NCBI GenBank assembly: GCA_035373905.1 | Contig: DAOSOK010000037.1 | Location: 1-50,482, forward strand | Origin: Candidatus Ozemobacteraceae bacterium | GTDB taxonomy: Bacteria; Muiribacteriota; Ozemobacteria; Ozemobacterales; Ozemobacteraceae | Direction of reading: 5' to 3' | Length of the DNA: 50,482 nt | Part shown: piece by piece, positions 33,605 to 41,928 of the stretch | Layout: every line of letters begins with the position of its first letter | How positions within the stretch are numbered: position 1 is the stretch's first letter | Notes under the pieces: generated by a model | The model's input: the letters and a program-made list of their open reading frames with translations, nothing else | Database searches by the model: none | Told to the model about the DNA's origin: nothing | Program-made: the position numbers and the translations under genes

Positions 33605-35437
33605 GTGGCGAAACAACGCTCGACTGGAACCGTCAACTCCGCCTCCGGCGTCTGCTGGAACCTGAAAGACCTGTACGCATCGCCGAAAGACCCGGCCCTG
33701 GAAGCCGACCTGGTCAAAGCAGAAAAGCGCGCGATCGCATTCGAGAAGAAGTACAAGGGCGCGCTGAAGCGCGGCATGACCGGGCCGGGCCTGGCCGCCG
33801 CCGTCAAGGAATACGAGGAGATTCTCGTCCTGCGCGACCGGCCGGCCATCTACTCGAACCTGCTGTTCTCGGCCGACACGCAGAACCCGGAATATGGCCG
33901 TCTCATGCAGAGCGTCCAGGAGCGCACGACGGGCGTTCATACCCACCTGCTGTTCTTCATGCTCGAGTGGTGCGCCCTCGACGAGAAAGCCGCGAAGGCG
34001 CTGATCGGGCACAAGGCCGTCGCCCCGTGGCGGCACTTCCTCGAGGCGTCGCGCCGGTACCGGCCGCACGTGCTGTCGGAGCCGGAGGAGCGGATCATCG
34101 AGGAGCTCGAGAACACCGGCTCGCGGGCGTTCGTGCGCCTGTTCGACGAGACGCTGGGCGCGATGCGGTTCCCGGTGAAGGTCAAGGGAAAAGCCCGCGA
34201 CCTGAGCGAGCAGGAAGCGCTCGCGATGCTGTACGACCCCGACCGCGAGACCCGGCGCGCCGCGGCCGAGGGCCTGACGGAGGGCTTCGAGACGAACCTG
34301 CGGCCCCTGACGTTCATGTTCAACACGCTCGTGCAGGACCACGCGACGATCGACCGACTGAGGAGCTACCCGACCCCGATGGCCAGCCGCAACCTGTCGA
34401 ACGAGATCGACCAGAAGACCGTCGACACGCTGCTGCGCATCTGCGACGAGAGCACCGGCATGGTGGGGCGATACTACCGGCTGAAAGCCCGTCTGCTGGG
34501 CCTGAAGAAACTGTACGACTACGACCGCTACGCGCCGATCTCGCGCGATCTCCCCTCCTGCTCCTGGGAAGAATGCCGCGAGCTCGTGACCTCAACCTAC
34601 GAAGCGTTCTCACCGCAGGCCGGCGAGATCGCCGGGATGTTCTTCTCGAAACGCTGGATCGACGCCGAACTGCGGCCCGGAAAGCGCGGCGGGGCGTTCA
34701 GCGCGCCCGGAACGCCGGACGCCCACCCTTACATTCTCGTGAATTACAGCGAGCGGCTGCGCGACGTGAGCACCGTCGCCCACGAACTCGGCCACGGCAT
34801 CCACCAGTTTCTCTCGCAGGAGCGGGGCTACATCCAGTCGGACACCCCGCTGACGCTGGCCGAGACAGCGAGCGTGTTCGGCGAGATGCTGACGTTCCAC
34901 GCCCTGCTCGAGCGGCAGAAGAAGCCCGAAGTCAAGCTCGCGCTGCTGTGCGGCAAGATCGAGGACGCCTTCGCCACGGTGTTCCGGCAGGTCTGCATGA
35001 CCCGCTTCGAGCAGAAGCTGCACGAGGCGCGGCGCAAGCAGGGCGAGCTGAACGCCGACCAGCTGAGCGACCTGTGGATCGAGACCAACCGCACGATGTT
35101 CGGCGACTCGGTCGAGCTGACGCCAGGCTACCGCCGGTGGTGGTGCTATATAACGCACTTCATACATTCACCGTTCTACTGCTACGCCTACGCGTTCGGC
35201 GAACTGCTGGTGCTCTCGTTGTATGCGCTGTATCGGAAGAACGGCAAGACGTTCGTCCCGAAATACATGGAACTTCTCGCCGCCGGCGGCTCGGAGAGCC
35301 CGGAGACGCTGACGAAGCGCATGGGCCTCGACATCACGAAACCGGCCTTCTGGAAAGCCGGCATCACGCTGCTGTCCGACATGGTCGACGAAGCCGAACG
35401 CCTCACCGCCTCTCTGCGGCCTGTCAGGGGTAAATGA
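33605..35437 (+). CDS. pepF: Oligoendopeptidase F (M3 family)
   Basis: 610 residues, the usual size. M3 peptidases cleave oligopeptides of about 7-17 residues in the cytoplasm. The zinc site is HELGHGIHQ (about 397-405) with the third ligand in TPLTLAETASVFGE (about 420-433). The N-terminal half is the helical lid of the family (VCWNLKDLY, EYEEILVLRDRPAIYSNLLFSAD). The start is a GTG with AAAGGAAG upstream. No signal peptide. Two AT-rich rare-codon patches near 35145-35170 include ATA codons. It is followed by a repeat-rich gap, so its transcript probably ends there. The identification is secure; the role is presumably peptide recycling. Confidence 0.93.
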   Translation: MAKQRSTGTVNSASGVCWNLKDLYASPKDPALEADLVKAEKRAIAFEKKYKGALKRGMTGPGLAAAVKEYEEILVLRDRPAIYSNLLFSADTQNPEYGRLMQSVQERTTGVHTHLLFFMLEWCALDEKAAKALIGHKAVAPWRHFLEASRRYRPHVLSEPEERIIEELENTGSRAFVRLFDETLGAMRFPVKVKGKARDLSEQEALAMLYDPDRETRRAAAEGLTEGFETNLRPLTFMFNTLVQDHATIDRLRSYPTPMASRNLSNEIDQKTVDTLLRICDESTGMVGRYYRLKARLLGLKKLYDYDRYAPISRDLPSCSWEECRELVTSTYEAFSPQAGEIAGMFFSKRWIDAELRPGKRGGAFSAPGTPDAHPYILVNYSERLRDVSTVAHELGHGIHQFLSQERGYIQSDTPLTLAETASVFGEMLTFHALLERQKKPEVKLALLCGKIEDAFATVFRQVCMTRFEQKLHEARRKQGELNADQLSDLWIETNRTMFGDSVELTPGYRRWWCYITHFIHSPFYCYAYAFGELLVLSLYALYRKNGKTFVPKYMELLAAGGSESPETLTKRMGLDITKPAFWKAGITLLSDMVDEAERLTASLRPVRGK

Positions 35438-35510
35438 CGGAAACCGCCAGAACGATCCCCTCCTACTACTCGTCTCATATATTCTTGATTTCTGCAGAAT
35501 GAAAAGCCAC

Positions 35511-35574
35511 CCGTTCGCCTTGAGCTTGTCGAAGGGCGAGTGCATTCGTGCTTCGACAAGCTCGGCACGAACGG
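35511..35574. repeat. TGAGCTTGTCGAAG-type inverted repeat (copy 1)
   Basis: Left arm CCGTTCG...TGAGCTTGTCGAAG and right arm CTTCGACAAGCTCG...CGAACGG are close reverse complements, forming a 64-base hairpin. A second copy lies at 41822-41885. This REP-like element is widespread in environmental bacteria; mobility by a RAYT-type transposase is possible but none is in this window. Confidence 0.8.
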
Positions 35575-35622
35575 TATCGAGCACGCGGGCGATTGCCGTG
35601 GTATTTGCGAGACGAGTCGGAA

Positions 35623-35698
35623 TGACGCGGATGAACGCAGATAGAATATAAATCTATATTATATCTGCGTCATCTGCGAAATCTGCGGATCGTTTTCG
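35623..35698. repeat. ATCTGCG-type inverted repeat, large copy
   Basis: GACGCGGATGAACGCAGATA, an AT-rich centre, then TATCTGCGTCATCTGCGAAA and ATCTGCGGATCGTTTT. The left and right arms pair imperfectly. A smaller copy of the right arm is at 2940-2967, and a fragment of the left arm (GACGCGGATGAA) is near 24805. It sits in the gap between pepF and the YitT-family gene. Confidence 0.65.
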
Positions 35699-35700
35699 GC

Positions 35701-36582
35701 TTACGTGGCGGATTCGCGGCGGACCTGTTCGCCGAGGTCGATGAAGCCTTTTCCGAGAATCTGGCGGGTTTCGCCGACGATCACGAAGGCGTTCGGGTCG
35801 AACTCGTGGATGAGAGAACGCAGCATCGGCATTTCCTGACGGCGAACCGCCACGAGCAGGATATGGGTGGGCCGGCTCGTATACATGCCCATGCCGTCTA
35901 GGCGGGTGACGCCGCGGTGCAGTTCCTCGATGATCCCCCAGGCGATCTCGTCGGCCTGTTTCGAGATGATCAGCACGGAGCGATAAACCGACATGCCCTC
36001 GAGCACGGTGTCGATGACCCTGCCGCTGAAGAACACCGTGATCAGGCCGTACAGCGCCAGATTCGGCCCGAACACGTATCCCGCGATCATGGTGATGAGG
36101 AAGTTCATGCCGAGAATGGTGTCGCCGATCGGGATGTGCCACCGGTGATGCAGGATCAGCGCCACGATGTCGATGCCGCCCGTGGTGCCGCCCGCCCGGA
36201 ACGTCAGTCCGACCCCGATGCCAGACAGGATGCCGCCATACAGACAGGCCAGCAGGGCATCCTTCGCGAGCGGCTGTATCTGGAGCGGCCCCATCATGAG
36301 GTCCGTCAGGGTCGAGGTGACGATGACCGACATCACCGTCTTCCAGACCGAACCGGTGCCGACCAGCTTCGCCTGGATTCCGAGGAGAATCAGGTTTCCG
36401 ATCAGTACGACCGCGCCGATCGGCGTTCCGATCGCGAAATACATGATCGTCGCAAGGCCGGTCAGGCCGCCCGATGCGATCCTGTTCGGCGCCGTGAAAC
36501 AGACGATGCCGACCGACATCAGAACCGAACTGAACAAAATGAGCAGAACGTCCGTCGCCCGGACGTTTGTCTGACGTGCCAT
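35701..36582 (-). CDS. YitT family membrane protein
   Basis: 293 residues. Five or six spans (~10-190; LLILFSSVLMSVGIVCF, GLTGLATIMYFAIGTPIGAVVLIGNLILLG, FRAGGTTGGIDIVALIL and FLITMIAGYVFG) then a cytoplasmic DUF2179 domain (~205-290; GMGMYTSRPTHILLVAVRRQEM, IHEFDPNAFVIVGETRQILGKGF). The glycine-rich GGTTGGIDI loop is typical of the family, whose substrate is not known. The ATG at 36582 has GAGGAGG 6 bases upstream; the longer frame is not supported. A good promoter lies upstream. Firm family call, function unknown. Confidence 0.9.
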   Translation of the reverse strand: MARQTNVRATDVLLILFSSVLMSVGIVCFTAPNRIASGGLTGLATIMYFAIGTPIGAVVLIGNLILLGIQAKLVGTGSVWKTVMSVIVTSTLTDLMMGPLQIQPLAKDALLACLYGGILSGIGVGLTFRAGGTTGGIDIVALILHHRWHIPIGDTILGMNFLITMIAGYVFGPNLALYGLITVFFSGRVIDTVLEGMSVYRSVLIISKQADEIAWGIIEELHRGVTRLDGMGMYTSRPTHILLVAVRRQEMPMLRSLIHEFDPNAFVIVGETRQILGKGFIDLGEQVRRESAT

Positions 36583-36641
36583 GAAGATCCTCCTCGACGC
36601 TGGTGCGGCCGGGGCGGAACCGCCCTCCCCGGCGCCGCGGC

Positions 36642-36670
36642 AGTGTATCACGCTCATCCCCGGAAGGCAA
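36642..36670 (-). promoter_or_regulatory. Promoter of the YitT-family gene
   Basis: Minus strand: TTGCCT, a 17-base spacer and TACACT, with TG one base before the -10. The leader contains a GC-rich dyad (GGGCGGTTCCGCCC) and GAGGAGG. Confidence 0.65.
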
Positions 36671-36719
36671 CGGAACGCGCGACGCGAACAACCGCTCGTC
36701 CCGGCGCGGGAGAACGTGG

Positions 36720-36749
36720 TTGCAATCGGAGGGGGGGTTGGGGTACGCT
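36720..36749 (+). promoter_or_regulatory. Putative promoter of the STAS gene
   Basis: TTGCAA, an 18-base G-rich spacer and TACGCT. The ATG follows 22 bases after the -10, so the leader is short and holds GGGAGAG. Confidence 0.45.
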
Positions 36750-36771
36750 ACTAGCTCATGGGAGAGAACGC

Positions 36772-37155
36772 ATGAGCCGTCTTCAGATAACGGCCGAAAA
36801 AATATCGGGCGTCGTCGTCATCAACGTCGAGGGCGAGATGGACGTTTACACCATCGGAAAGCTGAAAGAAGCGATTTCGATGGTGACCCAGTCAGGCGCG
36901 GTCAGCCTCGCCGTCAATCTAGGCCTCGTCACCTACATGGACTCGTCGGGCCTCGGCCTGTTGCTCGGACTGCACAAACAGCTGGCGAAGAGTCACGGCA
37001 CCCTGGTCGTGGCCGGGCCGAGCGGTGCGGTGCGGGAGGTGCTTCGGGCGACGAACGCCGACCGGCTGCTGAAGATCGTGAACACGAAAGAAGAGGCGGC
37101 ACAGTTCATTGTCGACAACCCCTTCGGGGACAAACCTGGCGCCAGGCAACCTTAG
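36772..37155 (+). CDS. STAS-domain anti-sigma factor antagonist
   Basis: 127 residues covering one STAS domain, as in SpoIIAA/RsbV, which bind and release anti-sigma kinases according to phosphorylation of a conserved serine. The family stretch is LGLVTYMDSSGLGLLLGLHK (about 47-66); the phospho-acceptor Ser is in MDSSGLG. VEGEMDVYTIGKLKEAI forms the first strand and helix. GGGAGAG precedes the ATG. No RsbW-like kinase or phosphatase partner is in this window, so its partner is elsewhere. Firm call. Confidence 0.93.
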   Translation: MSRLQITAEKISGVVVINVEGEMDVYTIGKLKEAISMVTQSGAVSLAVNLGLVTYMDSSGLGLLLGLHKQLAKSHGTLVVAGPSGAVREVLRATNADRLLKIVNTKEEAAQFIVDNPFGDKPGARQP

Positions 37156-37225
37156 AGACGGAACCCAACCGTGAAAATGTATCGTTCAGATCCGTTTTTC
37201 GGGCGTGCGGGCCGGAAGAGCGCCT

Positions 37226-37360
37226 TCACTCGTCCTGCAGAATGCGGCCGCGATAGAAGATGACGAACTTGCAATGCGTGCAGTTGAGCGTGAAATACGG
37301 AGACTGGCGTCCTGCATGGGTTTTCTGGACCATCGGAGCGCTGCATTGTGGGCACAGCAT
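37226..37360 (-). CDS. Small zinc-ribbon protein
   Basis: 44 residues with two CxxC knuckles (LCPQCSAPM and LNCTHCKF) 24 residues apart, a typical zinc ribbon, and basic residues between them. I start at the ATG at 37360 because AGGAGG lies 7 bases upstream; an earlier ATG two codons before is too close to that site. It is divergent from the Cache-sensor gene, with a shared dyad in the gap. Many proteins of this size bind nucleic acid or act as chaperone-like cofactors; no specific role is visible. Confidence 0.7.
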   Translation of the reverse strand: MLCPQCSAPMVQKTHAGRQSPYFTLNCTHCKFVIFYRGRILQDE

Positions 37361-37373
37361 AAACATACCTCCT

Positions 37374-37422
37374 GTCGAAAACGTTCTTTTATCCCTTACT
37401 CGATATATCGGCATTTTTCGAC
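37374..37422. promoter_or_regulatory. Inverted repeat between divergent genes
   Basis: GTCGAAAA and TTTTCGAC are perfect 8-base arms 33 bases apart, with the palindrome CGATATATCG (37401-37410) between them. They occupy the control region shared by the zinc-ribbon and Cache-sensor genes, so an operator is plausible. Confidence 0.45.
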
Positions 37423-37443
37423 GAAGAGTTGAGAGGAATTTTC

Positions 37444-38796
37444 ATGTTTTCCTCTGAAGCCACGAAAACGCGATCCGTGCTTGTTTTTCAAGGCATCGTC
37501 GCCGTCGTCGCCCTGCTGATCGTCTGGCTCGCCTGGGATTTCATCCGCCAAGACGGCGTCAAGCGCGACGAGGCGGCCAGGCGCCAGGTCGCTCTGACAG
37601 CCGATCTCGCCGCACGGGACATCCGGACAGCCCTCTCGGGGGCGGCCGATTCGCTCCAGCTGCTCTCCCGACTTCCCGAGCTTCGGAACACGCGTCGCCA
37701 CGGCCCGGCGGCCGAGCTCGCAGGAAACGCGAACTCCGCCCTGCTGACCCTCGTCTCCGACCTGGCGGCCGCCCAGACGTCGACTTCCGATGATCTTCCC
37801 CTCTCCTCCACGATCATTTCGTTCTGGAATTTCATGGCCCCGATGGTGGAATATCGCCTGGCCGCCGTGCGCCGCCGGGCATACGACGTCGGCCTGCTCC
37901 CCCTCCTCGAAATCCTTCCGATTCCCGAAAACCTGGAACTTCCGCCCATGCGCCCGTTACCGGCCGTGTCGCGAAGACCCGGTTGGGCCGATCTGGCGGC
38001 GGTCTACGCGGAATGGCTCGAACGGCCGCTGATCGCGACGGGCCTCTTCCTCGATTCGGCGTTCGGCTGGGGCGGCATGGTTCCGGCCGATCCGCAGGAA
38101 AGCGGGCGCCTGCTCGCGGCGACCCTCAGCGATCGAGATCTGATCCGCTCCGTCGCCCTTCGCAGCCTCGACGGGAAGGAAGTGGCGGAAGTCTCCGAGA
38201 TCGGCGGTCCGACGATGCCGTTCGGAGGCTGGTGGCGTCGCGGCCTGCGCCAGAATCGCCCGTTTTTCCCCGGGCCCGCCGTCTTCGACGAAGGCATGGG
38301 CAGGCCTCTCTGGCAGGCGGGCGTTCCCGTCCGCGGCGCCGCCCGCGAACCGGAAGCCCTGCTGACGGCACAGATCGATCTGGGCTTTCTCGGCGACCTG
38401 GCGTCCCGGACCAGGCTCACCCCCGGCTCGATGTTGATCGTCACGGACGAAGACGGCGTCGTCATCGGCCACCCCCGGCCCTCTCTCGTCGTCAATCAGG
38501 TCAGCCTCAGGCATACTCATCAGGCGGTCTCCGCCGCCCTCGACGGCGAGGAAGGAGAATCTGAGCTGCGCATCGCCGGCGTTTCCTACGTGGCGGCCTG
38601 GCGATCGATCCGCCAGGACGGCGGGAACCGGATGCCCGGATGGGCGCTGGTTTTTCTGATCCCCGCTTCCGAGATGACGTCGGACTGGTTCCGGACGGCG
38701 CTGCTTTCGGTTCTTCTTGCCTCGGCGGCACTCGGTGCATTATTTTATACATCCGGCTTGATTGAATCCGCATTTGAAGAGGATATCGAAGCATGA
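37444..38796 (+). CDS. Cache-type membrane sensor without output domain
   Basis: 450 residues: span ~15-34 (VLVFQGIVAVVALLIVWLAW), a ~380-residue periplasmic region and a final span (~415-437, TALLSVLLASAALGALFYTS). The second half of the periplasmic region looks like a Cache domain (LTAQIDLGFLGDLASRTRLTPGSMLIVTDEDGVVIGHPRP, then GVSYVAAWRSI). Such sensors normally continue into a kinase, GGDEF or chemotaxis domain; this one stops ~14 residues after the span. GAGAGGA precedes the ATG. It overlaps the next TPR gene by four bases, so it probably signals through a separate protein. Confidence 0.82.
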   Translation: MFSSEATKTRSVLVFQGIVAVVALLIVWLAWDFIRQDGVKRDEAARRQVALTADLAARDIRTALSGAADSLQLLSRLPELRNTRRHGPAAELAGNANSALLTLVSDLAAAQTSTSDDLPLSSTIISFWNFMAPMVEYRLAAVRRRAYDVGLLPLLEILPIPENLELPPMRPLPAVSRRPGWADLAAVYAEWLERPLIATGLFLDSAFGWGGMVPADPQESGRLLAATLSDRDLIRSVALRSLDGKEVAEVSEIGGPTMPFGGWWRRGLRQNRPFFPGPAVFDEGMGRPLWQAGVPVRGAAREPEALLTAQIDLGFLGDLASRTRLTPGSMLIVTDEDGVVIGHPRPSLVVNQVSLRHTHQAVSAALDGEEGESELRIAGVSYVAAWRSIRQDGGNRMPGWALVFLIPASEMTSDWFRTALLSVLLASAALGALFYTSGLIESAFEEDIEA

Positions 38797-40655
38797 GTCG
38801 TAGAACAGTCGCCTCCGCGGCAGGATGGAAACGTCTGCTGCTGCCGGCCGCCATGGCCGCGTTGTTCGGCATTGCCGCTCCCGCCGTATCGGCGGCAGTC
38901 AAAGGCGCGACGGCCGTCATGGAGCAGGCCATCAAACAACGGTCGGCCGGAGATCTCAACGGCGCCATCCGGAACCTCCGGAAGGCCGTCGATACGGCCG
39001 AGAACCCATTCCAGCGCAGCCTGGCCCGCTTCATGTTGGGCGACTGCCTGATGGAGGCGAAGAAGCCGGACGAGGCATCCGAGATCTACACGTCGATTCT
39101 CGGCGCCGATCCGACCGAAGAGGAGCGGGCGGAAGCCCTGTTCCGGCTCGCCCAGTGCAGCAAGTCATCGGGAGATCTCGCCGGAATGAAAAAGTATTGC
39201 AGGCAGATCACCACGGATCACTCCGACAGCCCGTTCGCCGAACTCGCCGGCCTCCTGTCGAAATCCGCCGCCGCCGAGCAGGCCGCGTCGGAAGCGCTCA
39301 CGGCCGCAGGTTCCGACCCCGGGACTCCGGCCGAAACGAGGTCGCCCGCCGTCGCCGATACCGCTCCGGCGCGGCCTGACCGGGCCCAGACCGCCTCATC
39401 CGCCCCGGCGCCGTCGACCAGGCCCGTTCCCGTCTACGAGGGCGTCGATCAGGAAACGCTCGCGGCCCTGCAATCGCGACCTCAGACGAAGCCTGCACCG
39501 GAACCGCCGGCGAAACCGGCCATTCAGCCCGATCGCCCCTCCGACTCGCCCGCCCCCGCCGAACCCGCGGCGAAAACCGCCGCAGCGCCCGGGCCCCAGC
39601 CTTCCGTGGCTCCGGCGCCCGCGCCGGAAGCGGCGAAACAGGCCGTTGAAGCGCAACCCCGCGCTTCCGCGGCGCAGGAACCCGCCCGGGAAGCCGTGGC
39701 TCCGCAGGCACGGGAGCCCCGCCGGCCGGAACGCCGCGGTTCATCCGCGGAAACGGTCGATATCGCCGATCTCGTCACGCTCGCTCCGCTTTCCGGCGAA
39801 GAGCGCGAAGCCCTCGCCACCCAGATCCTCCAGGACCAGGAGATCGTCAAAGCCAACCCGACGGCTCCCGGTGCGGACGAGGTTCTCGCCCGCATCGCCG
39901 AGGCCACGGCCCGGTTCGGCGAACCCGTCGAGGCCTGCAAGGTCTACGACCGCATCCTGACCGAGTTTCCCCGGTCGAAGCTGCTCGAACGGGCATATTT
40001 CGAAGGCATCCGCCTCCGCGCCGCGCTCGGGCTCAAGCCGATGGTTTCCCAATGGGGAAAGGCCTTTCTCGACACGTTCCCGAAGTCGCGGCGCGCCGAC
40101 GACGTCCGCCGCCTTGTCGCCTGGGCCGATCGATCGGCGGCTGGCGACGTTCCCGCCCGCCCGGCCGATCGGGAGAAACAGCCGACCGCCGCATCGGAAG
40201 CCGTGAAACGGCAGGAAGCGGCGGGCGCGTCTTCCCGGGAATACGCTCCGGAAAAAGATCCGCGGTACCGGCAGGCCAAACGGCGGGTCGCCGACAACCG
40301 GTTTTCCCTCGCCCTGAACGATTTTCTGGGGCTGACCGACGCCCATCCCGGCGTTCCGACGCTGTGGTGGGAACTCGCGCTTGTCCAGATTCAGCTGCAG
40401 CGGTATGATGAGGCCGAGGAAAGTCTCACCCGCCTGCTCGCCCTGCAGCCGGACAACCAGGATGCCCGCTCGCTGCTCGGATACGTGCATTATCACCAGA
40501 AGGATTACCACCAGGCGGCCGACGATTACCGGCAGGCCGGGGCGTCGGAAAGCGACGGGCTGAAGTTTTTCGACTCGCAGACCGCCGCCCGCCGCATGGA
40601 ACGATCTTCGAAAACCGCGAAACCCTCATCGACCCGCGAAGGAGAGAACGAATGA
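38793..40655 (+). CDS. Exported TPR protein with Pro/Ala-rich linker
   Basis: 620 residues. Signal peptide (KRLLLPAAMAALFGIAAPAVSA, about 13-34). TPR-like repeats at ~38-160, a disordered Pro/Ala/Gln linker (~175-320), a second TPR block (~330-440; ILQDQEIVKANPTAPGADEVLARIAEAT, CKVYDRILTEFPRSKLLERAYFEGIRL) and a third (~490-600; FSLALNDFLGLTDAHPGVPTLWWELALVQIQLQRYDEAEESLTRLL). It resembles YbgF/CpoB-like cell-envelope TPR proteins in layout. It overlaps both neighbours by four bases, so all three proteins of this operon are coupled. Confidence 0.83.
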   Translation: MSRRTVASAAGWKRLLLPAAMAALFGIAAPAVSAAVKGATAVMEQAIKQRSAGDLNGAIRNLRKAVDTAENPFQRSLARFMLGDCLMEAKKPDEASEIYTSILGADPTEEERAEALFRLAQCSKSSGDLAGMKKYCRQITTDHSDSPFAELAGLLSKSAAAEQAASEALTAAGSDPGTPAETRSPAVADTAPARPDRAQTASSAPAPSTRPVPVYEGVDQETLAALQSRPQTKPAPEPPAKPAIQPDRPSDSPAPAEPAAKTAAAPGPQPSVAPAPAPEAAKQAVEAQPRASAAQEPAREAVAPQAREPRRPERRGSSAETVDIADLVTLAPLSGEEREALATQILQDQEIVKANPTAPGADEVLARIAEATARFGEPVEACKVYDRILTEFPRSKLLERAYFEGIRLRAALGLKPMVSQWGKAFLDTFPKSRRADDVRRLVAWADRSAAGDVPARPADREKQPTAASEAVKRQEAAGASSREYAPEKDPRYRQAKRRVADNRFSLALNDFLGLTDAHPGVPTLWWELALVQIQLQRYDEAEESLTRLLALQPDNQDARSLLGYVHYHQKDYHQAADDYRQAGASESDGLKFFDSQTAARRMERSSKTAKPSSTREGENE

Positions 40656-41743
40656 ATATCGAGAGCCGTCAGTTGATCGAAGCGTTGAAGGAAGACGGGG
40701 ACAACAGGCGCGAAGCCGAAGACTGGGGTGCCGCCAAGGGCTTCTACGGCAAGGCGTTGGAGGAGTTCGACCGCATCGCCGAGGACGACACCGAGATGCC
40801 GTTGACCTCTGACGACCTGGCGCTGAAGAACGAGATCCAGTCGCGCATGGTCGGCGTCAACGCCAAGCTGGCCCGGGCGCACTTCGAATGGGGCAAGATC
40901 GCCTCCGAGAACCGCGAATGGCAGCGCGCCCTCGACGAGCTCGAGACCGCGACCGACCTGGCCGGCGACGAGGACGTCGCGTTCCTCGAGCAGATCAAGC
41001 CGCTTCTCGACAAGGCCCGCGTGAAGGTCCGCGACCGCCAGATTTACAGCGAGATCACGCCGATGGTCGAGCGGGGCGACAGCTTCAGGCGCGCCGAGAA
41101 CTTCGGCGAAGCGATCCTGGAATACCAGGAAGCCCTCAAGGCGCTTGCCGGCCTGCCCGCCGGGCATCGCTACGTCCAATACGTGCGCGACGCCCTGCGC
41201 GAGTGCCGCCGTCACCTGGTCAAGCCGTATCTCGCCCGTATCCATCGAGCAACCCTGGCCGGCCGCGTCCGGCAGGCGCTCTCCCTGCTGAAACGCGCGC
41301 AACTGCTGATCGACGACAACGACGTGATCTACCGCGCTTTCATCGACCAGATCGGCGAAGACATCGCGGCGAAGCTCTCGAAGAAAGAATTGAAGGAGAT
41401 CGAGGAAGGCGACGAGGGTGAGTCGGCCGACGCCTGGACGAACGCCGTCGCCGAATACGAGGAAGCGCTCGACCTGTATTCCTCGTTCACTCAAACCGAC
41501 CCGCTGTCACCGGCGTACAACAGCCCGAACGCGTATGAAGACAAGTTTCTCCAGTCGCGCCGCAAGCTCGCGACCCTGTATCGCCAGCGTGGCGACCGGT
41601 TCCGCGACAAGGCCCTGTTCGACAAGGCCATTCGTCAGTATCGGGAAGCCCTGAAGCTGTTTCCCCGCTCGGACAAGGCCTTTCACGACACCTTCCGCGA
41701 CATGAAGAAGCTCCGGGCCCAGCTCGCCCCGACCACGGCCTGA
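40652..41743 (+). CDS. Cytoplasmic helical TPR-like protein
   Basis: 363 residues, charged and almost entirely helical, with no signal peptide or membrane span. Helix pairs resemble TPR units (AEDWGAAKGFYGKALEEFDRIAEDD, NREWQRALDELETATDLAGDED, FDKAIRQYREALKLFPRSDKAFHDTF). It starts within the four-base overlap with the exported TPR gene and is last in the operon; a repeat hairpin follows 25 bases later. It could be a cytoplasmic adaptor for the Cache-type sensor, which has no output domain, but that is inferred from coupling alone. Confidence 0.8.
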   Translation: MNIESRQLIEALKEDGDNRREAEDWGAAKGFYGKALEEFDRIAEDDTEMPLTSDDLALKNEIQSRMVGVNAKLARAHFEWGKIASENREWQRALDELETATDLAGDEDVAFLEQIKPLLDKARVKVRDRQIYSEITPMVERGDSFRRAENFGEAILEYQEALKALAGLPAGHRYVQYVRDALRECRRHLVKPYLARIHRATLAGRVRQALSLLKRAQLLIDDNDVIYRAFIDQIGEDIAAKLSKKELKEIEEGDEGESADAWTNAVAEYEEALDLYSSFTQTDPLSPAYNSPNAYEDKFLQSRRKLATLYRQRGDRFRDKALFDKAIRQYREALKLFPRSDKAFHDTFRDMKKLRAQLAPTTA

Positions 41744-41767
41744 TCGGCACGGCGTCGCATTGTTCCT

Positions 41768-41794
41768 GTAGGGGCGGGTTTCAAACCCGCCCCT
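41768..41794. repeat. GTAGGGGCGG inverted repeat (copy 2), possible terminator
   Basis: GTAGGGGCGGGTTTCAAACC and then CGCCCCT: AGGGGCGGGTTT pairs exactly with AAACCCGCCCCT. Copy 1 is at 4416-4445. It lies 25 bases after the operon's last stop and may terminate it. Confidence 0.75.
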
Positions 41795-41821
41795 CCGCAT
41801 ACCGGTGTGAATCCGACCACA

Positions 41822-41885
41822 CCGTTCGCCCTGAGCTTGTCGAAGGGCGAAAGCCGTTCGTGCTTCGACAGGCTCAACACGAACG
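41822..41885. repeat. TGAGCTTGTCGAAG-type inverted repeat (copy 2)
   Basis: CCGTTCGCCCTGAGCTTGTC... pairs with ...CTTCGACAGGCTCAACACGA. Same 64-base length and order as copy 1 (35511-35574). It lies directly beside a different repeat and just upstream of the diguanylate cyclase promoter. Confidence 0.8.
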
Positions 41886-41889
41886 TGGA

Positions 41890-41905
41890 TACAATAGTAT
41901 ATAAT
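41890..41905 (+). promoter_or_regulatory. AT-rich promoter region of the diguanylate cyclase gene
   Basis: Two -10-like boxes, TACAAT (41890-41895) and TATAAT (41900-41905), lie in a 40-base AT-rich tract. The ATG is 23 bases further and has no Shine-Dalgarno, so the leader is short. No good -35 is visible. Confidence 0.5.
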
Positions 41906-41928
41906 ATTACATATAGTGATATATAGAC

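Noticed and set aside
32558..34342. 594-codon minus-strand frame opposite pepF and the TPR lipoprotein
   Set aside because: Overlaps two well-supported genes and has shadow composition.
35437..35700. CRISPR-like repeats in the gap after pepF
   Set aside because: Repeats are inverted, not regularly spaced direct repeats, and no cas gene is nearby.
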